This document shows positions 1 through 10,150 of a DNA stretch of 64,000 nucleotides, one piece after another (the stretch's first letter is position 1; every line of letters starts with the position of its first letter). A model generated the notes under the pieces. It was given only the letters and a program-made list of their open reading frames with translations, searched no databases and was not told the DNA's origin. The position numbers and the translations under genes were made by a program. Origin of the DNA: Chromohalobacter nigrandesensis (GTDB lineage Bacteria > Pseudomonadota > Gammaproteobacteria > Pseudomonadales > Halomonadaceae); contig NZ_JAKGAM010000007.1 of NCBI RefSeq assembly GCF_023061285.1, forward strand, positions 85,631-149,630, in the 5' to 3' direction.

Positions 1-241
1 GGATCAAGTCAGCCTGGGGCAGACCGTAGCCGGAATAGCTGCGCGCAATGTGCACCACGAAACGCAGATGCGACATGACAAGGCGCCGCGCCGCTTCGAG
101 ATCGCCTTGTTCGTAAAGGCGAAAGCCCAGCTCGCGTTCCTCGTCGGAGGACAGCACAGCAATGCGATTGACGGCCTGAATGTAACCATTCAGGTCATGA
201 CCGGGAGAAAGATGACCCACGGGCTGAAGACTGTTGCTCAT
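1..241 (-). CDS. rpoH: RNA polymerase sigma-32 factor (heat shock), N-terminal part
   Basis: Only the first 80 codons are inside the window, and the gene runs off the left edge. The start is the ATG at 241-239. The product begins MSNSLQPVGHLSPGHDLNGY and continues through the conserved sigma region that ends RFVVHIARSYSGYGLPQADL. This is typical of RpoH, the sigma factor that directs RNA polymerase to heat-shock genes. It lies directly downstream of ftsX on the same strand, the usual order in gammaproteobacteria (ftsY-ftsE-ftsX-rpoH). A sigma-E-like promoter in the 154-base gap (343-369) suggests its own transcription under envelope stress. Identification is firm although only about a quarter of the protein is visible. 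Confidence 0.93.
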   Translation of the reverse strand, partial: MSNSLQPVGHLSPGHDLNGYIQAVNRIAVLSSDEERELGFRLYEQGDLEAARRLVMSHLRFVVHIARSYSGYGLPQADLI

Positions 242-342
242 GCAGATGTCTCCATCGGTTGCTCACCCTGCGTGCGTGGCGTAATCCAACATCCACGGCG
301 GCACGGCAAAGGAATCATGTGCCTGATAGCACGGATGACCCA

Positions 343-369
343 TTAGAAGGCTAACTTGAACGAAAGTTC
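343..369 (-). promoter_or_regulatory. Candidate sigma-E (RpoE) promoter for rpoH
   Basis: On the minus strand GAACTT (369-364) is followed by exactly 16 bases and then TCTAA (347-343). This fits the extracytoplasmic sigma factor consensus GGAACTT-N16-TCNNA and resembles the known rpoHp3 promoter of E. coli. The -35 half overlaps a small inverted repeat, TTGAAC-GAAA-GTTCAA (356-371). It lies about 100 bases upstream of the rpoH start. Confidence 0.55.
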
Positions 370-395
370 AATACATGCCATCAGGCGTGTCAAGC

Positions 396-1388
396 CTAGC
401 GGGGTTTGATGTCGGCAAGATGACGGCCGACGGCTAACCAAGCACCCAGCCAGCCAAGCAGTGTACTACAAAAACATAGCAAAACCGAGCCTTTCAGACC
501 CAATCGCGGTAGCGTAAAGTGCGCCCCGTAACTCTCGGCCAAGGCGGTGACCGGCGCCGACAACCAGTGGCCGCCCAGTACCAGCAATACGATCGCCAGC
601 ACGCCACCGCCCAGGCCGTACCAAGCACCGCTATACAGGAACGGACGGCGCACGAACGCATGGGTGGCCCCGATCAGCGTCACCACCTCGATCTCCTGAC
701 GGCGACTCTCCACCGCCAGGCGAATGGTATTGCCTACCACCAGTAGCACGCCCAGCCCGAACAGTCCCGCCAGCGCCAGGGCCAGACGCTGACCCAACTC
801 GGCCAGACGCCGCAGGCGCTCCAGCCAGGCGAGATCGACTCGCGCCTCATCGACGCCGTCGACCGCTTCGAGATTGCTCGCCAGCACTCGCACAGAATCG
901 GGGTCGGTATCAGCCGGGGTGACCACCACCGCTGCAGGCAGCGGGTTGTCTTCCAGCGAGGCCAGCGCGTCCTCGAGCCCCACGCCCTGTTGAAATTCAG
1001 CCAGCCCTTCGGCGGCGGTCACCAACCGCGCTCCCGCCACCGGCGCCTGATCGCGCAACCGCGCGGCGACATCCATCGCCGCACGCTCATCGAGGCGCGT
1101 GTCGAGATAGACGGTCACGGTCGCGCTTTCGTCGAGTTCGGCATCCAGCAACCGAGCACTGTCCAGCGCCAGCCACAACCCACTGGGCAGCACCAGAGCG
1201 ATGGCAATCGCCAGCATGGTCAACAGGCTGCTCAGCGGGCGCTTGGCAAGTCGCTGGGCGCTATCGAGCCACATCGCACGATGATGACGCAGCCACGCCC
1301 GCGTGCGGCTTTCCAGTCCTACCTGCGAGGCTCGGGCGCCACGCCGCGCGGGACGCTGGCTTTCCGGAGACGTCGTGCGTCGGGTCAT
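396..1388 (-). CDS. ftsX: Cell division protein FtsX
   Basis: This 330-residue protein is the membrane subunit of the FtsEX complex, which links ATP hydrolysis by FtsE to activation of peptidoglycan hydrolases at the division septum. The sequence shows a basic cytoplasmic N-terminus of about 50 residues and one membrane segment near residues 55-75. A periplasmic domain of roughly 125 residues follows, then three C-terminal membrane segments, the standard FtsX layout. The ATG overlaps the ftsE stop by four bases (ATGA), so translation is coupled. E. coli FtsX is 352 residues, so the length is normal. Confidence 0.95.
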   Translation of the reverse strand: MTRRTTSPESQRPARRGARASQVGLESRTRAWLRHHRAMWLDSAQRLAKRPLSSLLTMLAIAIALVLPSGLWLALDSARLLDAELDESATVTVYLDTRLDERAAMDVAARLRDQAPVAGARLVTAAEGLAEFQQGVGLEDALASLEDNPLPAAVVVTPADTDPDSVRVLASNLEAVDGVDEARVDLAWLERLRRLAELGQRLALALAGLFGLGVLLVVGNTIRLAVESRRQEIEVVTLIGATHAFVRRPFLYSGAWYGLGGGVLAIVLLVLGGHWLSAPVTALAESYGAHFTLPRLGLKGSVLLCFCSTLLGWLGAWLAVGRHLADIKPR

Positions 1389-2053
1389 GTCGCCTCCTCG
1401 TCGCCGACCAATCGGCCTTCGCGCAAGCGCAGGACCCGGTGCCGCAGGCGCGTGATCAGCGCCAGGTCGTGACTGGCGACCATCACCGTGGTACCGATAC
1501 GGTTGAAGTCCTCGAACAATCGCATGATATCGGTGGAGAGCTGCGGATCGAGGTTACCAGTGGGCTCGTCAGCGAGCAGCAACGACGGCTTGTTGACCAC
1601 CGCCCGAGCGATGCCGATGCGTTGGCGCTCACCGCTGGAGAGCTCGATGGGCAGCGCCGTTTCCCGGTACAGCAGCCCAACCTTGTCCAGTGCAGCCCGC
1701 ACACGACGCGCCGACTCGCGGGGCTCCACGCCTTGAATCTCCAACGGCAGCGCCACGTTGGCGAAGACACTCCGATCGAACAATAGTTGGTGGTCCTGGA
1801 AGACCACCCCGATCTGGCGGCGATAGTAGGGAATCTGGCTGAGATGAAAGCGGTCGAGATCATGACCGGCCACCAGCACGCGGCCGCGTGAGGGCTTTTC
1901 CAGGCGCATGATCAAGCGCAGCAACGAGCTCTTGCCGGCTCCCGAGTGCCCGGTGAGGAACAACATTTCGCCCCGCCCAACCCGAAAGTTGATATCGGCG
2001 AGGGCTTCGGAGCGCCCGCCGTAACGTTTGCCGACATGCTCGAAGACGATCAT
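1385..2053 (-). CDS. ftsE: Cell division ATP-binding protein FtsE
   Basis: This 222-residue ABC ATPase pairs with FtsX. It has a Walker A motif GHSGAGKSS near residue 36, a signature written LSSGERQR instead of the usual LSGGEQQR, and the Walker B/D-loop stretch LLLADEPTGNLD. The start is the ATG at 2053. An in-frame extension upstream would run into ftsY and has no similarity to the family. The gene begins four bases after the ftsY stop and overlaps ftsX, so ftsY-ftsE-ftsX form one operon. Confidence 0.96.
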   Translation of the reverse strand: MIVFEHVGKRYGGRSEALADINFRVGRGEMLFLTGHSGAGKSSLLRLIMRLEKPSRGRVLVAGHDLDRFHLSQIPYYRRQIGVVFQDHQLLFDRSVFANVALPLEIQGVEPRESARRVRAALDKVGLLYRETALPIELSSGERQRIGIARAVVNKPSLLLADEPTGNLDPQLSTDIMRLFEDFNRIGTTVMVASHDLALITRLRHRVLRLREGRLVGDEEAT

Positions 2054-2057
2054 ACCG

Positions 2058-3563
<1,506 letters not shown>

Positions 3564-3699
3564 GGGCGTGATCTACGTCTACGCGGACGACGCGCGCCAC
3601 GTTTTCCGCGACATGGCGGAAATGACGCTCGGCGTCCTGAAGTGTCTGAATCGCCACATCCTATCACTGTGCGACGGATGGCGGTACAATCCGCCGATC

Positions 3700-4323
3700 A
3701 TGAATCGACGTCGCTCCTCCTCCGCCAAGCGCCCTGCCCGTGGCACGCGTCGCGCCTCGCCGTCACGCACCAACGGGCGCTTGCGTCTCATCGGCGGCGA
3801 CTACCGTCGCCGACAGTTGCCCGTGCTCGAGCGCCCCGGGCTACGCCCCACGCCGGACCGCATCCGCGAGACGCTATTCAACTGGCTAGCCTTCGAGCTC
3901 GCCGGCGCACAGGTTCTCGACTTGTACGCCGGCACCGGCGCGCTAGGGCTGGAAGCACTCTCGCGCGGCGCTGCCCAGGCCCTTTTCGTGGAGACAGACA
4001 GCGATGTCGCCGCCAGCCTGAGCACCAACATCGCCACGCTGAACACTAATGGCCATGTGCATCGCCAAGCCGCCATGGCGTTTCTCGCCGGCCCCGCGAC
4101 GCCCTGCGATATCGTGTTCCTCGACCCCCCCTTCCGCCAGGGTCACGCCGCCGACGCCTGCCAGGCCTTGGAGGAACACGGTTGGCTGAATGAGGCAGCG
4201 TGGATCTATCTGGAAATAGAGCACGAATGCGAGCCTCGGGTGCCCGCTAACTGGCAACTGCATCGCGAGGTGCGCGCCGGCGATGGCATCGGGCGTCTTT
4301 ATCGTCGCCAGCGCGCTGCCTGA
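3700..4323 (+). CDS. rsmD: 16S rRNA (guanine-966-N2)-methyltransferase RsmD
   Basis: This 207-residue SAM-dependent methyltransferase modifies G966 of 16S rRNA. It shows the SAM-binding loop DLYAGTGALGLEALSRGA and the catalytic DPPF motif (about residues 144-147), with a basic N-terminal tail rich in Arg. The start is the ATG at 3700. The same frame stays open far upstream, through the Gly-Ser reading of the ftsY hexamer array, but that part is only the antisense of ftsY. The divergent ftsY/rsmD pairing is the common gammaproteobacterial arrangement. Confidence 0.93.
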   Translation: MNRRRSSSAKRPARGTRRASPSRTNGRLRLIGGDYRRRQLPVLERPGLRPTPDRIRETLFNWLAFELAGAQVLDLYAGTGALGLEALSRGAAQALFVETDSDVAASLSTNIATLNTNGHVHRQAAMAFLAGPATPCDIVFLDPPFRQGHAADACQALEEHGWLNEAAWIYLEIEHECEPRVPANWQLHREVRAGDGIGRLYRRQRAA

Positions 4324-4351
4324 CGTCCTGTCGGGGCCAGGAGACGCTTGT

Positions 4352-4370
4352 CGCGCGCGCGTCGCGCGCG
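4352..4370. repeat. Alternating CG tract upstream of zapB
   Basis: Ten alternating C/G bases, one T and eight more alternating C/G bases lie between rsmD and zapB. Such tracts can adopt left-handed DNA or fold into GC hairpins. No function is evident. Confidence 0.6.
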
Positions 4371-4446
4371 TACGCTAACCGCCAACGGCTCGGCAAGATT
4401 CGCCCGTGCCACTCGCATCGCCCCATCCACCGTGTAGGAGAAGTCC

Positions 4447-4656
4447 ATGAGCCTCGAACTTTTCAACCAGCTCGAGCAGAAGGTGCAGAACGCTGTCGAG
4501 TCCATCGAGATGCTGAAAATGGAGGCGGAAGAGCTGCGCGAGGAGAACACGCGCCTCAAGCAGGAGCGTGATGAATGGGAACGCCGTCTTAACGGACTGC
4601 TAGGCAAGTTCCAGGATATCGAAAACGACGCCAGCGATAATTCGCAAAACCAGTAA
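4447..4656 (+). CDS. zapB: Cell division protein ZapB
   Basis: This 69-residue, highly charged protein is predicted to be almost entirely coiled coil, with regularly spaced Leu, Ile and Val through residues 4-60. ZapB is a small coiled-coil protein that works with ZapA to stabilise the FtsZ ring. The opening MSLELFNQLEQKVQNAVESI matches that family well. A good ribosome binding site (TAGGAG) precedes the ATG. It is divergent in function from its neighbour rsmD and is followed by a short 10-base repeat. Confidence 0.85.
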   Translation: MSLELFNQLEQKVQNAVESIEMLKMEAEELREENTRLKQERDEWERRLNGLLGKFQDIENDASDNSQNQ

Positions 4657-4691
4657 CTACTGATAACTACAGATAACTACAGATAACTACA
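4653..4691. repeat. Short 10-base tandem repeat after zapB
   Basis: Three perfect copies of GATAACTACA (4662-4691) follow a partial copy that overlaps the last codons of zapB. It lies in the 49-base space before the end of the convergent rimI gene. Confidence 0.85.
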
Positions 4692-4705
4692 GACGGGAAG
4701 CGCCG

Positions 4706-5176
4706 TCAGTCGACCGCTCGCACCGCGAGCGGCCTCGACATCAGGATGGCCGCTTCGCGGACGCCTCCCCTCGCCTCGGCGGGGGGATAGTAACCGCGCC
4801 GACGCCCATCCTCGTCGAAACCGTATCGGCGGTACAACGCCAGGGCGGGCGCGTTGCTTTCGCGCACTTCCAGCAGTAGCCGCTCGGCGCCATCCTGCCG
4901 GGCGCGCGTCACGAGATGCGCGAGCAACATGCCTGCCATACCTTGACGACGCGCGTGCGGTGCCACGGTGATCGCTTGCAGCTCGGCCTCGAAGGGCAGC
5001 CAGGCAAGCACCGCATGCCCCAGTAAGGTCGCGTCACGCCACGCGCCCCATACTTCCAGGGTGTCGTCGGCGAGTGTCCGCGCCAGTATCGCCCGCTTCC
5101 AGGGGTGTAGTTGCCCCGCTTCCTCAAGCGCCTCCACGGCATCCAGATGCGCCGGCGTCAGCCGCTCAAGACGCAT
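4706..5176 (-). CDS. rimI: Ribosomal protein bS18-alanine N-acetyltransferase RimI
   Basis: This GNAT-fold acetyltransferase of 156 residues has the acetyl-CoA loop RRQGMAGMLL near residue 82 and the C-terminal strand motif ESNAPALALYRRYGF, both typical of RimI, which acetylates the N-terminus of ribosomal protein S18. The start at 5176 (MRLERLTP) was chosen by comparison with family length. An ATG seven codons upstream (5197) is also possible, and neither has a strong ribosome binding site. It overlaps the end of the holD-like gene, the same holD-rimI order seen in E. coli. Confidence 0.9.
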   Translation of the reverse strand: MRLERLTPAHLDAVEALEEAGQLHPWKRAILARTLADDTLEVWGAWRDATLLGHAVLAWLPFEAELQAITVAPHARRQGMAGMLLAHLVTRARQDGAERLLLEVRESNAPALALYRRYGFDEDGRRRGYYPPAEARGGVREAAILMSRPLAVRAVD

Positions 5177-6017
5177 CGTCGTGGCCGGCCCAGGCATCGC
5201 GCCACACCGCGAGCTGCGGCCACAAGGCGCGCTTGGCGGCGGCGGATGACTTGAGTGTCGCCAGCGACGGCAGCGTCCAACAAGGTAGGCCCAGAGTCTC
5301 GCTATGCGCTTCCTCGAGGGCCAGTACCGCGTTCAGGGTCGTGTCCTGGCCGAACACCAACAGTCGCTCGGGACGCCAGCCACGTCGTGCCTGACCGGCG
5401 AGATAGGCACGCAGGCCGTCGCGCGCATCGTCCAGGGGCGCCGTCGTCACCGGCGCGTTGTCGACGAGCGGCCATTGAAAACTGCGGAACTCGAGCGCCG
5501 CGTCCACAACGATGCCGGCCACGCGCAATAGGTTGCCCAGCAGTTCGAGCGCCGTACGATCGGGCGCCGTCGCCTCAGGCACCAGCAACAACCAGCGCCC
5601 TTCCAAGGCCGCGACTTGCAGATCATAGCGCAGCGCCGCTTGGGGCCCGGCCTCGCCAACCTCAGCGGTCGACGCCGCCGACTCGGCGGCATCCTCCGGC
5701 ATCGACCTCGAAGACGACTCGGTGGGCGCATCGCCCAGCAGCAATGCGCGCGCCGACACACTCGAGGCCGGCTTGCCAGTATCTCGCGATGGCGTCGCCC
5801 CCGACGATGTCTCCTTCGAAGGTGGTGTCGACGGCGCCCGCACTGCATCGTCGAGCAGCGCTTGCAAGTGCACACCATGGTTCGTCGGCGCTTCGGCGGG
5901 GGGCGTTTCCCATTCGCACGCGGGCGTGGGTAGTGCATTGGGCAGCCGATAACGACTGGCCCAGGCGCCAAGCCCCATGGCCTCGAGGTATTGCAACCGC
6001 TGGACGTCGCCTACCAT
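5166..6017 (-). CDS. HolD-like protein (possible DNA polymerase III psi subunit region)
   Basis: This 283-residue protein has three parts: an N-terminal stretch beginning MVGDVQRLQYLEAMGLGAW, a long low-complexity Ser/Ala/Thr-rich linker at about residues 55-130, and an ordered C-terminal part ending in WPQLAVWRDAW. HolD, the psi subunit of the clamp loader, usually begins with a short segment of this kind (YLEAMGI) and is encoded just upstream of rimI, as here. The protein is about twice the length of E. coli HolD, so the C-terminal half may have another role. It starts one base after the bolA stop. The family call rests on context and the N-terminus only. Confidence 0.55.
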   Translation of the reverse strand: MVGDVQRLQYLEAMGLGAWASRYRLPNALPTPACEWETPPAEAPTNHGVHLQALLDDAVRAPSTPPSKETSSGATPSRDTGKPASSVSARALLLGDAPTESSSRSMPEDAAESAASTAEVGEAGPQAALRYDLQVAALEGRWLLLVPEATAPDRTALELLGNLLRVAGIVVDAALEFRSFQWPLVDNAPVTTAPLDDARDGLRAYLAGQARRGWRPERLLVFGQDTTLNAVLALEEAHSETLGLPCWTLPSLATLKSSAAAKRALWPQLAVWRDAWAGHDDAS

Positions 6018-6018
6018 G

Positions 6019-6330
6019 TCAGTGTGCGCCACCGCCCCGGCAATCGGGAGAATCCGGGCGCGCTTCGCCACGCTGGCGCCATTCCTCGGGCGTGTAGAGA
6101 TGCAGGGCCAGGGCATGCACCGGACCGGACAGCTCGTCGGCCAGCACTGCGTACACCTGCTGATGACGCTTGACCGGCATCAGGCCCGCGAAGCGCTCGG
6201 CGACCAGGGTCACCTTGAAGTGCGTTTCGGAGTCCGGTGGCACATGGTGCATGTGGCTTTCATTCTCGACCGTCACATGCTCGGGATCGAGCGATTGCAG
6301 TTTCTCTTCGATACGTGCCTGAACACTCAT
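6019..6330 (-). CDS. BolA family protein
   Basis: A 103-residue BolA-fold protein, recognisable from the pattern ESHMHHVPPDSETHFKVTLV and the later VKRHQQVYAVLADEL with the conserved His. BolA proteins bind Fe-S clusters together with monothiol glutaredoxins and affect stress morphology. The start is the ATG at 6330; codons upstream are probably not translated. It is spaced one base from the holD-like gene, so bolA, holD-like and rimI are likely co-transcribed. The exact BolA subfamily cannot be set from sequence alone. Confidence 0.88.
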   Translation of the reverse strand: MSVQARIEEKLQSLDPEHVTVENESHMHHVPPDSETHFKVTLVAERFAGLMPVKRHQQVYAVLADELSGPVHALALHLYTPEEWRQRGEARPDSPDCRGGGAH

Positions 6331-6396
6331 GACACCTTCCTCCTCTGTCGGATACGCGTCATTGTAACGTTTCCCACGCTGGTGAATAAGCATCGC

Positions 6397-7776
6397 TCAC
6401 GCCTCGGCACGCGCCAGCGGAATCCGCCACACGCTGAGCGCCAACGCCACCACGACACTGGCGCAGCCCAGCCATAGCGCATACGACAGTGACCCCCAGG
6501 ACAACGCCAGCATCAACCCCACTGAGGCGGTCCCCAAGGCCTGACCGAAGGTCCGTACAGAGGCCAGGACGCCCGAGGCGTTGGCGCTGTAGGCCAATGT
6601 CACGCTGCCGATCATCTCGCGATTGTTGGGCGCCTGAAACAGCCCATAGCCGACCCCGCATAACACCGCCCGCCAGGCGATCGACACGCCACCGGACTCG
6701 GCCGTCAAGGTCACCAGGCTCAGCATCCCGAGCAGGAAGATCGCCAGACCGAGCGACGAGATCAACGTCGGATTGAAACGGTCGGCGAGCCGCCCCGAGA
6801 GCGGCCCTACCAGCATCAGCGCCAGCGGCCAGGGGGTGAATAGCAGCGCAGCTTCGATCGGCGTCGCCCCCATCACCGTCTGAAACATGAACGGCAACCC
6901 CACGAAGGTGATCCCCTGGGCGACGAAGGCCATCAGCGAGATCATCGCAGCGATGCTGAAACGCGTGGCGCGAAACATCGGCAACGGCACCAAAGGTGCA
7001 TCCGCACGACGTTGACGCCACACGAAAAGCCCCAGGCACAGCACGCTGAGCACCAACGGCAGCCAGGCACTGATGCCGCGCGCACCGTGGCCGATATGAT
7101 CGAGCGAAAACACGAAACCGCTGAGCATCGCGGCCGACAGCAAAGCCCCCAGCCAATCGAATCCCCGGGACTCGATGGTCTCGCTGGGTAGCGCGCGAAT
7201 CCCCAGGATCAAGGCCAAAAGCCCCAGCGGCAGGTTGATGGCGAACAGCCACGGCCAACTCGCGAAATGCAGAATGATGCCGCCCAGCGATGGACCGAAG
7301 GCGATACCGAAGGCCACCACCAGGGCGCCCATGCCGATTGCCGAGCCCAGCAGGCGCGAAGGGAAAATCAAACGATACATGGAGGGGCCGATGCTCAACA
7401 TCGCCGCGGCGCCGATGCCTTGCAGCATGCGCGATACCACCAGCCACTCGAAACTACGCGACAGCGCGCAGCACAAGGAAGCCAGCACGAACAACGCCAG
7501 ACCGCCCAAGTACAGGCGTCGCCGCCCAATGAGCCGACTCAAGGCGGCAAACCCCAGCAACAGAGCCGCGCACACCAATTGATAAACGTTGGTGATCCAC
7601 ACTGCGCGTGACTCGCTCACCGCCAGCTCTTGCGCCAGGGTGGGCAAGGCGATATTGACGATGCCATTATCGAGCACCGACATCAGCGTCCCCAGCACCA
7701 TCACCAGCATCGCCAGGCGGCGCTGGGGACCGGGCAGGCCTTCGTCGCCGGGGCGTGTCACGAAAAGACGCCGCAT
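6397..7776 (-). CDS. MFS transporter, drug:proton antiporter type (DHA2-like)
   Basis: This 459-residue integral membrane protein begins its first membrane segment with the family motif around LDNGIVNIALPTLAQEL (acidic residue in TM1) and continues with WITNVYQLVCAALLLGF. It carries the loop GRRRLYLGGL between TM2 and TM3 and the antiporter motif region FGPSLGGIIL in TM5. These mark major facilitator multidrug or solute exporters with probably 14 membrane segments. Substrate is unknown. The ATG at 7776 is preceded two codons upstream by a GTG that could be the true start. It stands apart from bolA by 66 bases. Confidence 0.85.
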   Translation of the reverse strand: MRRLFVTRPGDEGLPGPQRRLAMLVMVLGTLMSVLDNGIVNIALPTLAQELAVSESRAVWITNVYQLVCAALLLGFAALSRLIGRRRLYLGGLALFVLASLCCALSRSFEWLVVSRMLQGIGAAAMLSIGPSMYRLIFPSRLLGSAIGMGALVVAFGIAFGPSLGGIILHFASWPWLFAINLPLGLLALILGIRALPSETIESRGFDWLGALLSAAMLSGFVFSLDHIGHGARGISAWLPLVLSVLCLGLFVWRQRRADAPLVPLPMFRATRFSIAAMISLMAFVAQGITFVGLPFMFQTVMGATPIEAALLFTPWPLALMLVGPLSGRLADRFNPTLISSLGLAIFLLGMLSLVTLTAESGGVSIAWRAVLCGVGYGLFQAPNNREMIGSVTLAYSANASGVLASVRTFGQALGTASVGLMLALSWGSLSYALWLGCASVVVALALSVWRIPLARAEA

Positions 7777-7882
7777 CAGCACGTCGCCACGCCTTTGCTT
7801 CTCACCGACGCTCTCGTCTCACGACACACCAACGGCTCAATAGGCGCCACGTCCCGGTTCTCTACACTGCTCACCGAACGCG

Positions 7883-8269
7883 TCAATCCTCTTCGGTTTC
7901 AAGCAGCAGCCCATCATCGATCTCGGATATCTCGAGCGGCACTTCATCATCGAGATCCAGCGCCAGATAGCTGTGCTCGACGACGAGGAACTGCTCGAAC
8001 AGCGCCCAGTCGAGCGGTTCAGGCCACTGGCGCGCGTCTTCTTCCCAAGCGCTCAGCTCGTTCTCGAGCAGATCGAGGTGGCGCTCACGCACGTAGGCGG
8101 CCAGCACCTCGGGCGAATCCATTTCCGGGATAAGGTAGATGGTGCTTTCCCGCTCGACATCGTCGAGGGTCAGATCGTCCTCACCGACGGTGGGCTCCAG
8201 CGAGTTGATCCAGTCAACGAACGCTTGGGTCGGCTTGACGCTCAGCGCGGAGCGATTGAGCAGCTTCAT
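7883..8269 (-). CDS. Conserved small acidic protein of unknown function
   Basis: A 128-residue protein beginning MKLLNRSALSVKPTQAFVDW, with a clear ribosome binding site (AGGTG, eight bases ahead). It is very acidic, with many Asp and Glu including EDDLTLDDVERE and a closing ETEED. It contains the pattern STIYLIPEMDSPEVL, then a helical stretch ending in a Trp-rich part (AWEEDARQWPEPLDWALFEQF). No membrane segment or signal peptide is seen. I do not recognise a characterised family; similar short proteins are common in gammaproteobacteria. It is the last gene before the repeat-filled space downstream of lysS. Confidence 0.75.
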   Translation of the reverse strand: MKLLNRSALSVKPTQAFVDWINSLEPTVGEDDLTLDDVERESTIYLIPEMDSPEVLAAYVRERHLDLLENELSAWEEDARQWPEPLDWALFEQFLVVEHSYLALDLDDEVPLEISEIDDGLLLETEED

Positions 8270-8371
8270 CGGTGTCACCTCTTTTGGGAACCGCTCGGAG
8301 TCGGCGGAATTCGGACCGCAGCCATTATGGGCGCTCGACGCGCCTCTTACCAATAACTCTTGCCCGGCTTC

Positions 8372-8462
8372 GCCGCGAGCCGCGAGCCGCGAGCCGCGAG
8401 CCGCGAGCCGCGAGCCGCGAGCCGCGAGCCGCGAGCCGCGAGCCGCGAGCCGCGAGCCGCGA
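8372..8462. repeat. Heptanucleotide tandem array, 13 copies
   Basis: Thirteen perfect copies of GCCGCGA (equivalently GCGAGCC) occupy 91 bases between the start of the small acidic gene and the end of lysS. With the next array it fills most of the 353-base non-coding space 8270-8622. Confidence 0.98.
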
Positions 8463-8503
8463 AAGTCAGTATCGAGTCATGCCGAAAGCTCGCAACCCAT
8501 TCT

Positions 8504-8559
8504 CGTAGCCCGTAGCCCGTAGCCCGTAGCTCGTAGCTCGTAGCTCGTAGCCCGTAGCC
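8504..8559. repeat. Heptanucleotide tandem array, 8 copies (CGTAGCY)
   Basis: Eight adjacent copies of CGTAGCC or CGTAGCT lie 41 bases after the GCCGCGA array. The unit differs from that array but keeps the AGC core and the seven-base period, so the two are probably related. Confidence 0.97.
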
Positions 8560-8605
8560 ATGGATTTTGAGCTTTCTTTCCGCTTATAGCTTCTCACTGA
8601 CAGCT

Positions 8606-8620
8606 CTGGGCAAAGCCCAG
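8606..8620. terminator. Compact hairpin just after lysS
   Basis: CTGGGC-AAA-GCCCAG forms a six-bp stem with a three-base loop. It sits two bases beyond the lysS stop and, read on minus, has no T-run directly behind it. It may be a transcript 3' end or part of the repeat element. Confidence 0.45.
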
Positions 8621-8622
8621 CG

Positions 8623-10125
8623 CTATTCCGGGCGCATCGCCGGGAACAACAACACATCGCGAATCGACGGGCTATCGGTGAGCAGCATCACCAGGCGGTC
8701 GATACCGATGCCCTCACCCGCCGTCGGCGGCATGCCGTACTCCAGTGCGCGCACGTAGTCGGCATCGTAGTACATCGCCTCCAGATCGCCGGCGTCCTTC
8801 TCGGCCGCCTGGGCGGCGAAGCGCTCGGCCTGGTCTTCGGCATCGTTGAGCTCGGAGAAGCCGTTGGCGATCTCGCGGCCACCGACGAAGAACTCGAAGC
8901 GGTCGGTGACGTGAGGATTGGTATCGTTGCGCCGCGCCAGCGGGCTGACTTCGGCCGGATACTCGGTAATGAACGTCGGCTGATCGAGCTTTTCTTCGGC
9001 GACGTGCTCGAAGATTTCGGTCTGCAGCTTGCCGAGGCCCCAGTTCGGCTTGACCGGGATCTTCAAGCGTTCGCAAGTTGCCTGTGCCCCTTCAAGGGTG
9101 TCGATGTCGCCTTCGCCGATACCATCGCCGTATTCCAGAATCGACTGGCGCAGGGTGAGCCGCTGGAACGGCTCGCCGATATCATAGTTCTTGCCCTGAT
9201 ACTCGACCGTCGTGGTGCCCAGCACCTCGTGGGCAACCTCACGAATCATCGCCTCGGTCAGGTCGAGCAGATCACGATAATCGGCATAGGCCCAGTAGAA
9301 TTCGAGCATGGTGAACTCAGGGTTATGCCGCGTCGACAGCCCCTCGTTACGGAAATTGCGGTTGATCTCGAACACCCGCTCGAAGCCGCCAACCACCAGC
9401 CGCTTGAGATACAACTCCGGCGCCACGCGCAGATACATGTCGATATCCAGCGCGTTGTGATGCGTGACGAACGGCCGTGCCGTGGCACCGCCGGGGATCT
9501 GCTGCAGCATCGGCGTTTCGACTTCCATGAAGCCGCGCTCGACCAGGAAGCGCCGAATGCCGCTGATCACCCGCGAACGCACCTCGAAGACGCGCCGCGA
9601 CTCGGGGTTCATGATCAGGTCGACGTAGCGCTGGCGATAGCGCGCCTCGGTGTCAGTCAGGCCGTGGAACTTGTCCGGCAGGGGACGCAGGCTCTTGGTC
9701 AGCAAACGCGCCTCGCCCATCATCACGTACAGATCGCCCTTGCCGGATTTGTGCACCGGCCCGCGCGCCGCGACGATATCGCCGATATCCCAGCTCTTGA
9801 TGTCTTCCAGCACCTCGGCGGGCAGGCCTTTCTTGTCGACATACAGCTGAATCTGGTCGGAAACGTCCTGGATGACGATGAACGGCCCACGCTGGCGCAT
9901 GATGCGCCCGGCGACCGACGCCTGACGGTCGAGCGTTTCCAGCTCGGCCTTGTCCTTGTCGCCCAGCTCGGCCTGCAATTCGGCGGCGAGACTGTCGCGA
10001 CGAAAATCATTGGGAAAGGCGCTACCGCCTTCTTCCGCAGCTTGGGCGCGGCGTGCCGCCAACTTGGCGCGACGCTCCGCGATCAGATGATTCTCGTCGT
10101 GTTGAGAGGAGTCTTGATTGGCCAT
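8623..10125 (-). CDS. lysS: Lysyl-tRNA synthetase, class II
   Basis: This 500-residue enzyme attaches lysine to tRNA-Lys. An N-terminal OB-fold anticodon-binding domain (about residues 60-160; [16 protein letters not shown]) precedes the class II catalytic core. Motif 1 is [15 protein letters not shown], motif 2 is [19 protein letters not shown], and motif 3 is [20 protein letters not shown]. The ATG at 10125 starts [14 protein letters not shown]. The prfB-lysS order is the same as in E. coli, though here the 166-base gap contains a repeat element. Confidence 0.97.
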   Translation of the reverse strand: MANQDSSQHDENHLIAERRAKLAARRAQAAEEGGSAFPNDFRRDSLAAELQAELGDKDKAELETLDRQASVAGRIMRQRGPFIVIQDVSDQIQLYVDKKGLPAEVLEDIKSWDIGDIVAARGPVHKSGKGDLYVMMGEARLLTKSLRPLPDKFHGLTDTEARYRQRYVDLIMNPESRRVFEVRSRVISGIRRFLVERGFMEVETPMLQQIPGGATARPFVTHHNALDIDMYLRVAPELYLKRLVVGGFERVFEINRNFRNEGLSTRHNPEFTMLEFYWAYADYRDLLDLTEAMIREVAHEVLGTTTVEYQGKNYDIGEPFQRLTLRQSILEYGDGIGEGDIDTLEGAQATCERLKIPVKPNWGLGKLQTEIFEHVAEEKLDQPTFITEYPAEVSPLARRNDTNPHVTDRFEFFVGGREIANGFSELNDAEDQAERFAAQAAEKDAGDLEAMYYDADYVRALEYGMPPTAGEGIGIDRLVMLLTDSPSIRDVLLFPAMRPE

Positions 10126-10150
10126 GTCGTTACCTGTGAAGAATAAAAGA

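Noticed and set aside
8372..8559. CRISPR array
   Set aside because: The units are seven bases with no spacers between them and no cas genes nearby.
8372..8559. Protein-coding frames through the heptamer arrays
   Set aside because: Open frames come only from the period-7 repeat; products are pure repeat translations with no ribosome site.
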